Shown here in pieces: positions 7,078-8,977 of a stretch of 8,977 nucleotides of DNA. Numbering within the stretch: the stretch's first letter is position 1; each line of letters starts with the position of its first letter. A program made the translations under genes and the position numbers. This DNA comes from Candidatus Methylomirabilota bacterium (lineage in GTDB: Bacteria > Methylomirabilota > Methylomirabilia > Methylomirabilales > JACQHM01): NCBI GenBank assembly GCA_016199025.1, contig JACQHM010000170.1, forward strand, positions 1 to 8,977. The letters run 5' to 3'. A model generated the notes under the pieces. That model was not told the DNA's origin. It saw only the letters and a list, made by a program, of their open reading frames with translations, and made no database searches.

Positions 7078-7461
7078 TCAGAGGATCTCCACCATTGGCA
7101 TCTCTGGTGACCTTGGGTTCGGGATGACTGTTCTGGTGCTGGGGTCAACCACCAGGTCCAATTGTTCAAGGACTATTTGCCCCACCAGAGGTTCACATCC
7201 TTCGACTTCTGCCAACGCATTAAATTCACCCTCTCTCCCTTTTATCCCTACCGTGACAACACCATAGATTGATTTCACTTCTGTTTTATTATTCGCGTAC
7301 CTTACACTGACTTCTCGCATCTTTCTTAACTGGAGTTCATCAATAAGATCCTGGGGTAAAACAAGCATCGTTGCACCGGTATCAATGACTGCCTCGACCT
7401 CGACCGATTTTGCAGGGTCAAACACGTTCGTCAGTTTCACCTTCTCAATGACCTTTCCCAT
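7078..7461 (-). CDS. Retropepsin-like (clan AA) aspartic protease family protein
   Basis: This is a small single-domain protein of the retroviral-type aspartic protease fold. Such domains carry one catalytic Asp and act as homodimers. In the 127-residue product the active-site motif is VIDTGATMLVLP (25-36) with Asp27. It is followed by a long hydrophobic strand and flap region (SIYGVVTVGIKG) and the family-typical GQIVLEQLDLVVDP near the C-terminus, which ends in VIPNP plus a short tail. No signal peptide or membrane segment is present, so it is probably cytoplasmic. The ATG at 7461 is chosen because GGAGG lies seven bases before it and the product starts at the first predicted strand. A GTG at 7548 would add 29 residues of low-complexity sequence. 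Its substrate and role are unknown. G+C is about 42% over 7201-7380, well below the liv operon, suggesting acquisition by transfer. It lies 164 bases downstream of the PIN module on the same strand. Confidence 0.8.
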   Translation of the reverse strand: MGKVIEKVKLTNVFDPAKSVEVEAVIDTGATMLVLPQDLIDELQLRKMREVSVRYANNKTEVKSIYGVVTVGIKGREGEFNALAEVEGCEPLVGQIVLEQLDLVVDPSTRTVIPNPRSPEMPMVEIL

Positions 7462-7468
7462 ATCAGTT

Positions 7469-7473
7469 CCTCC
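7469..7473 (-). promoter_or_regulatory. Shine-Dalgarno site that decides the protease start
   Basis: On the - strand GGAGG sits seven bases upstream of the ATG at 7461. Its ideal spacing favours the 127-residue form over the longer GTG-initiated form at 7548. Confidence 0.7.
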
Positions 7474-7549
7474 AGAGCGGCCAGCTTCCAGGGAGGATAC
7501 CTCCATACGGTTATCGCCGGGCAACCTGAGGGTATTCATCTCAGGCACA

Positions 7550-7575
7550 GCCTACCCGCGCCCTGGTGCCTACCC
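7550..7575 (-). repeat. Paired 8-bp direct repeat upstream of the protease gene
   Basis: GCCTACCC occurs at 7550-7557 and again at 7568-7575, 18 bases apart start to start (GGGTAGGC on the coding strand). The same place has AGGCAC/GTGCCT arms (7543-7548, 7566-7571). Such spacing could suit a regulator binding two half-sites, but no promoter boxes were recognised here. Confidence 0.25.
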
Positions 7576-7625
7576 TTTCACCTGTAACCTAATCCTTGTG
7601 AAGGCAAGTTTCAGCGAAGCAAACG

Positions 7626-7808
7626 TCAGCGACGGGTCCCGCGTACACGCTTTTGTGGGCTGTATACGCCCGCCTCATGGCTCATCCGATCACCATATTT
7701 GTCCCTCAACATCTTGAGGATCTCCTCGTCCGAAGCTTGCGCAAACTCCTCCGCAATGCGCCTTCGTGCCTCCCGCATATATTTGACGGCATCAAACTTC
7801 TTCTTCAT
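7626..7808 (-). CDS. Small charged protein, putative antitoxin paired with the PIN protein
   Basis: This 60-residue protein is rich in Lys, Arg, Glu and Asp and starts MKKKFDAVKYMREARRRIAE. The sequence predicts two amphipathic helices (about 5-22 and 26-40: SDEEILKMLRDKYGD) and a basic, probably unstructured tail. Short proteins beginning with K/T-F-D-A/C-V-x-x-x-R next to PIN-domain genes are, from memory, recurrent partners annotated as putative antitoxins. I cannot see a recognisable DNA-binding fold such as AbrB or ribbon-helix-helix. Its ATG overlaps the end of the PIN gene by 17 bases, with GGGAGG (7815-7820) six bases upstream inside that gene, so translation is almost certainly coupled. 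The toxin-first order is less common than antitoxin-first. The antitoxin role is inferred from context only. Confidence 0.7.
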   Translation of the reverse strand: MKKKFDAVKYMREARRRIAEEFAQASDEEILKMLRDKYGDRMSHEAGVYSPQKRVRGTRR

Positions 7809-8256
7809 GGAGAACCTCCCGCGGACTCCTGATCTCCAAAAGTGGATAGCCCCGTTTCAGGTTCACCGCGTTAAAAGCCCGGATCCGCTCTAGGTTCACA
7901 ATGTGTCGAAAGTTCCAACTGACCAACACATCCACCCGTTCAATCGTAGCGATGGCAATATGTAGCGCATCCGTAAAGTCGTTATGACTCAGGACGCCCT
8001 CGCGCACGTATTCCCGAGCCAAAGCAAAGGCCTCCTGACTGGTTCCTATGTAGTCAACCGCTCCTTCAGGAAGTTCGGCAAGAATCTGGCGAACCGGTGG
8101 GGGAGCTCCCTCCAGTTCTAGCAGGGTCACATCCGAGACAACCGCCCTCTTCGTCCCCTTCTGGAACTCCTTCAACAACCGACGAGAATATTCTTGGAAC
8201 TCTTCGTCCTCACAGCCGCCGATAACCGAAGTGTCAATATACACCCGTGGTCTCAT
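7792..8256 (-). CDS. PIN-domain ribonuclease, VapC-like putative toxin
   Basis: PIN domains are Mg-dependent RNases; in VapC toxins they cut tRNA or rRNA. The 154-residue product opens with RPRVYIDTSVIGG (2-14), giving the first metal-binding Asp8. SDVTLLELEGAP (41-52) supplies Glu47, and NDFTDALHIAIATI (92-105) supplies Asp96, with Asp93 nearby. At the fourth acidic position it reads SWNFRHIVN (113-121), so Asn115 stands where many VapCs have Asp. That W-N-F-R-H form is typical of this PIN subgroup and probably not inactivating. The ATG at 8256 is preferred because it directly precedes the first strand and has a purine-rich AGAAAG upstream; a GTG at 8271 would add five residues. It overlaps the small downstream gene by 17 bases. 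Base composition is intermediate (about 52% G+C in sampled lines). The toxin role is inferred from the family and the pairing. Confidence 0.85.
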   Translation of the reverse strand: MRPRVYIDTSVIGGCEDEEFQEYSRRLLKEFQKGTKRAVVSDVTLLELEGAPPPVRQILAELPEGAVDYIGTSQEAFALAREYVREGVLSHNDFTDALHIAIATIERVDVLVSWNFRHIVNLERIRAFNAVNLKRGYPLLEIRSPREVLHEEEV

Positions 8257-8322
8257 AGTCTTTCTATGCACCGGACCAGCATGGCGTATAATAGGATGCC
8301 GGGGTGCCTAGCCACCATAACC

Positions 8323-8351
8323 ATTGTACCGTATTGGCGTAGGATCGCCAA
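8323..8351 (-). promoter_or_regulatory. Putative promoter of the PIN/small-protein module
   Basis: On the - strand TTGGCG (8351-8346, four of six matches to the -35 consensus) and TACAAT (8328-8323, five of six to the -10 consensus) are separated by exactly 17 bases. Transcription would start near 8316 and give a leader of about 60 bases to the PIN ATG. Confidence 0.5.
8334..8351. promoter_or_regulatory. 18-bp palindrome over the -35 box, operator-like
   Basis: TTGGCG-TAGGAT-CGCCAA has two perfect 6-bp arms around a 6-base spacer. One arm is the -35 hexamer itself. Toxin-antitoxin operons are usually autoregulated through such palindromes, so this is a candidate site for the module's own complex. 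That role is inferred from position. Confidence 0.4.
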
Positions 8352-8400
8352 ATTCTATGGGGTTGCCCAGACATTTAAGAGAGGAGCCATGGCTGAATAG

Positions 8401-8437
8401 AAATCCCCCCTTTGGGAAAGGGGGGCACGGGGGATTT
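8401..8437. repeat. Inverted repeat bounded by AAATCCCCC / GGGGGATTT
   Basis: The ends AAATCCCCC (8401-8409) and GGGGGATTT (8429-8437) are perfect 9-bp inverted repeats. An alternative inner hairpin pairs CCCCCCTTT (8405-8413) with AAAGGGGGG (8417-8425) across a GGG loop. Two mutually exclusive stems in 37 bases are characteristic of a compact intergenic element. Elements with these AAATCCCCC ends recur, from memory, in many metagenome-derived bacteria. I see no transposase. Confidence 0.65.
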
Positions 8438-8465
8438 GCTACCCCCCCTCCACCTACAAATGTCT

Positions 8466-8522
8466 CCCGTAGAAGCGCCAGCTTGGCGCGACCTCGTCGC
8501 GGCTGGAAGCCGCTCCTACGGG
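8466..8522. repeat. REP-like inverted pair, foldable as a cloverleaf
   Basis: Outer arms CCCGTAG (8466-8472) and CTACGGG (8516-8522) pair perfectly and enclose three small hairpins: GCGCCA-GCT-TGGCGC (8475-8489), GCGAC-CTC-GTCGC (8488-8500) and GCGGCT-GGA-AGCCGC (8499-8513), which share one or two bases at their joins. The left half and the reverse complement of the right half are versions of one unit, CGTAG(A/G)AGCG...GCGCGAC / CGTAGGAGCGGCTTCCAGCCGCGAC, so this is an inverted pair. The unit resembles the REP repeats associated with RAYT transposases (GTAGGAGCGGCTTC type). No RAYT gene is in the window. Confidence 0.7.
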
Positions 8523-8574
8523 GTAAAATCGGGTATTTGCGAACCGAACCCGGGCCCTACAAGCCATCTAAACA

Positions 8575-8608
8575 CCACGAGCGCCGGGTGTAGCCCCGAC
8601 GCCCGTGG
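8575..8608. repeat. Imperfect G+C-rich hairpin downstream of the surface-protein gene
   Basis: CCACGAGCGCCGGG (8575-8588) pairs with CCCGACGCCCGTGG (8595-8608) at 12 of 14 positions around a 6-base loop. It lies 28 bases past the stop of the surface-protein gene on the - strand, a suitable place for a terminator or mRNA-protecting hairpin, but lacks a T-run. It may be a third repeat family. Confidence 0.5.
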
Positions 8609-8636
8609 CAGAGAAGCACCCGATGAGCAGATCCCG

Positions 8637-8977
8637 CTAATCAGGCACGATCTGGATGGAGTCCTCGCCGCGGATCGCTTGGCCGCCGAAGGTTTCAGCC
8701 TCTAAGACAGCCAGCGAGTCCCCCGGCTCGATCATGAATTGGGCGGTGACGACATGGCAGACGAGGTCAAGCCAGCCATCCAGATTGACATCATCTGCAC
8801 TACAGGCGTACTTGTCACCCTTGCCAATCAGTTTCACCCTTGCCCCAGCAAGCGACACCGATGCCGGGTTGACCTGCGTAGCGTCGAAGGTGGGACTGCT
8901 CAGAATCGCCACTGGGATCACACCCGCCGAGCCCAAGTTGATGCTGTTCGGGAAGCTGCCCGGCTTGATGTCGATGG
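8637..8977 (-). CDS. C-terminal end of a secreted or surface protein with an IDIKPGS-type domain (partial)
   Basis: The - strand frame is open from the right window edge to a TAG at 8637-8639, giving the last 113 residues; the start lies outside. The fragment begins IDIKPGSFPNSINLGSAGVI and continues PVAILSSPTFDATQVNPASV, a recognisable uncharacterised domain found at the C-terminus of extracellular proteins in many environmental bacteria. It also contains the DVNLDGWLDLVCHV segment, like the calcium-loop D-x-N/D-x-D-G-x-x-D of VCBS-like and dockerin-like repeats, and ends ETFGGQAIRGEDSIQIVPD. These features suggest an exported, possibly calcium-stabilised protein. There is no PEP-CTERM or LPXTG tail. 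A TTG at 8936 should not be taken as the start, because the conserved IDIKPGS motif lies upstream of it. The function of the whole protein is unknown. Confidence 0.8.
   Translation of the reverse strand, partial: IDIKPGSFPNSINLGSAGVIPVAILSSPTFDATQVNPASVSLAGARVKLIGKGDKYACSADDVNLDGWLDLVCHVVTAQFMIEPGDSLAVLEAETFGGQAIRGEDSIQIVPD

Larger units (their letters stand above)
8257..8636. other. Gene-free 380-base stretch between the PIN gene and the surface-protein gene
   Basis: No convincing coding region is present. The stretch holds a likely promoter and palindrome for the PIN module (8323-8351), then three separate inverted-repeat elements (8401-8437, 8466-8522, 8575-8608). It lies upstream of the PIN gene and downstream of the surface-protein gene, both read on the - strand, so the repeats could also end or process the transcript entering from the right. 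Confidence 0.6.

Noticed and set aside
8287..8292. Perfect TATAAT on the + strand
   Set aside because: No -35-like hexamer lies 16 to 18 bases upstream and no credible + strand gene follows; the downstream + frames run through repeats.
8401..8608. CRISPR array
   Set aside because: The elements differ from each other, are palindromic at irregular spacing, and show no regular repeat-spacer pattern or cas genes.
8194..8705. Several short + strand open frames over the repeat cluster
   Set aside because: They translate the inverted repeats or lie antisense to the PIN and surface-protein genes, and have no ribosome binding site or family similarity.

Overview
The window is bacterial chromosome, with about 63% G+C in sampled liv-operon lines and strong GGAGG ribosome binding sites. 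Type II dehydroquinase, EF-P, ThiE and a high-affinity branched-chain amino acid (Liv/HAAT) ABC transporter point to a free-living Gram-negative-type bacterium. The AT-rich and palindromic intergenic repeats and the IDIKPGS-type surface-protein domain suggest Desulfobacterota, Nitrospirota, NC10 or a related lineage. That placement is inference; there is no rRNA or marker set to confirm it.

Region 1 (1-1724, + strand) holds three compact housekeeping genes: aroQ (shikimate pathway), efp (translation of polyproline stretches) and thiE (thiamine phosphate synthase). efp must start at a TTG codon, and thiE begins one base after the efp stop. An AT-rich inverted repeat (1728-1788) separates them from the next operon.

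Region 2 (1812-6961, + strand) is a complete Liv-type importer in the order binding protein, LivH, LivM, LivG, LivF. A secreted receptor captures an amino acid or similar ligand, two permeases form the channel, and two ATPases drive uptake. Gaps are short except for 85 bases between livG and livF. The true ligand cannot be read from sequence.

Region 3 (6962-8256, genes on the - strand) looks accessory and has lower G+C (about 42% in the protease gene and 52% in the PIN gene, by counting sample lines). It encodes a small retropepsin-like aspartic protease and a two-gene module, a PIN-domain ribonuclease overlapping a 60-residue charged protein, which resembles a toxin-antitoxin pair in toxin-first order. 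A -35/-10 pair with an 18-bp palindrome over the -35 box lies upstream of the PIN gene.

Region 4 (8257-8977) contains a cluster of three different inverted-repeat elements, one of which can fold into a cloverleaf, followed by the 3' end of a secreted or surface protein gene on the - strand that runs off the window. I see no rRNA, tRNA, CRISPR array, transposase or riboswitch. The most interesting parts are the PIN/small-protein module with its operator-like palindrome, the isolated aspartic protease, and the repeat cluster. None of these is clearly a new system.
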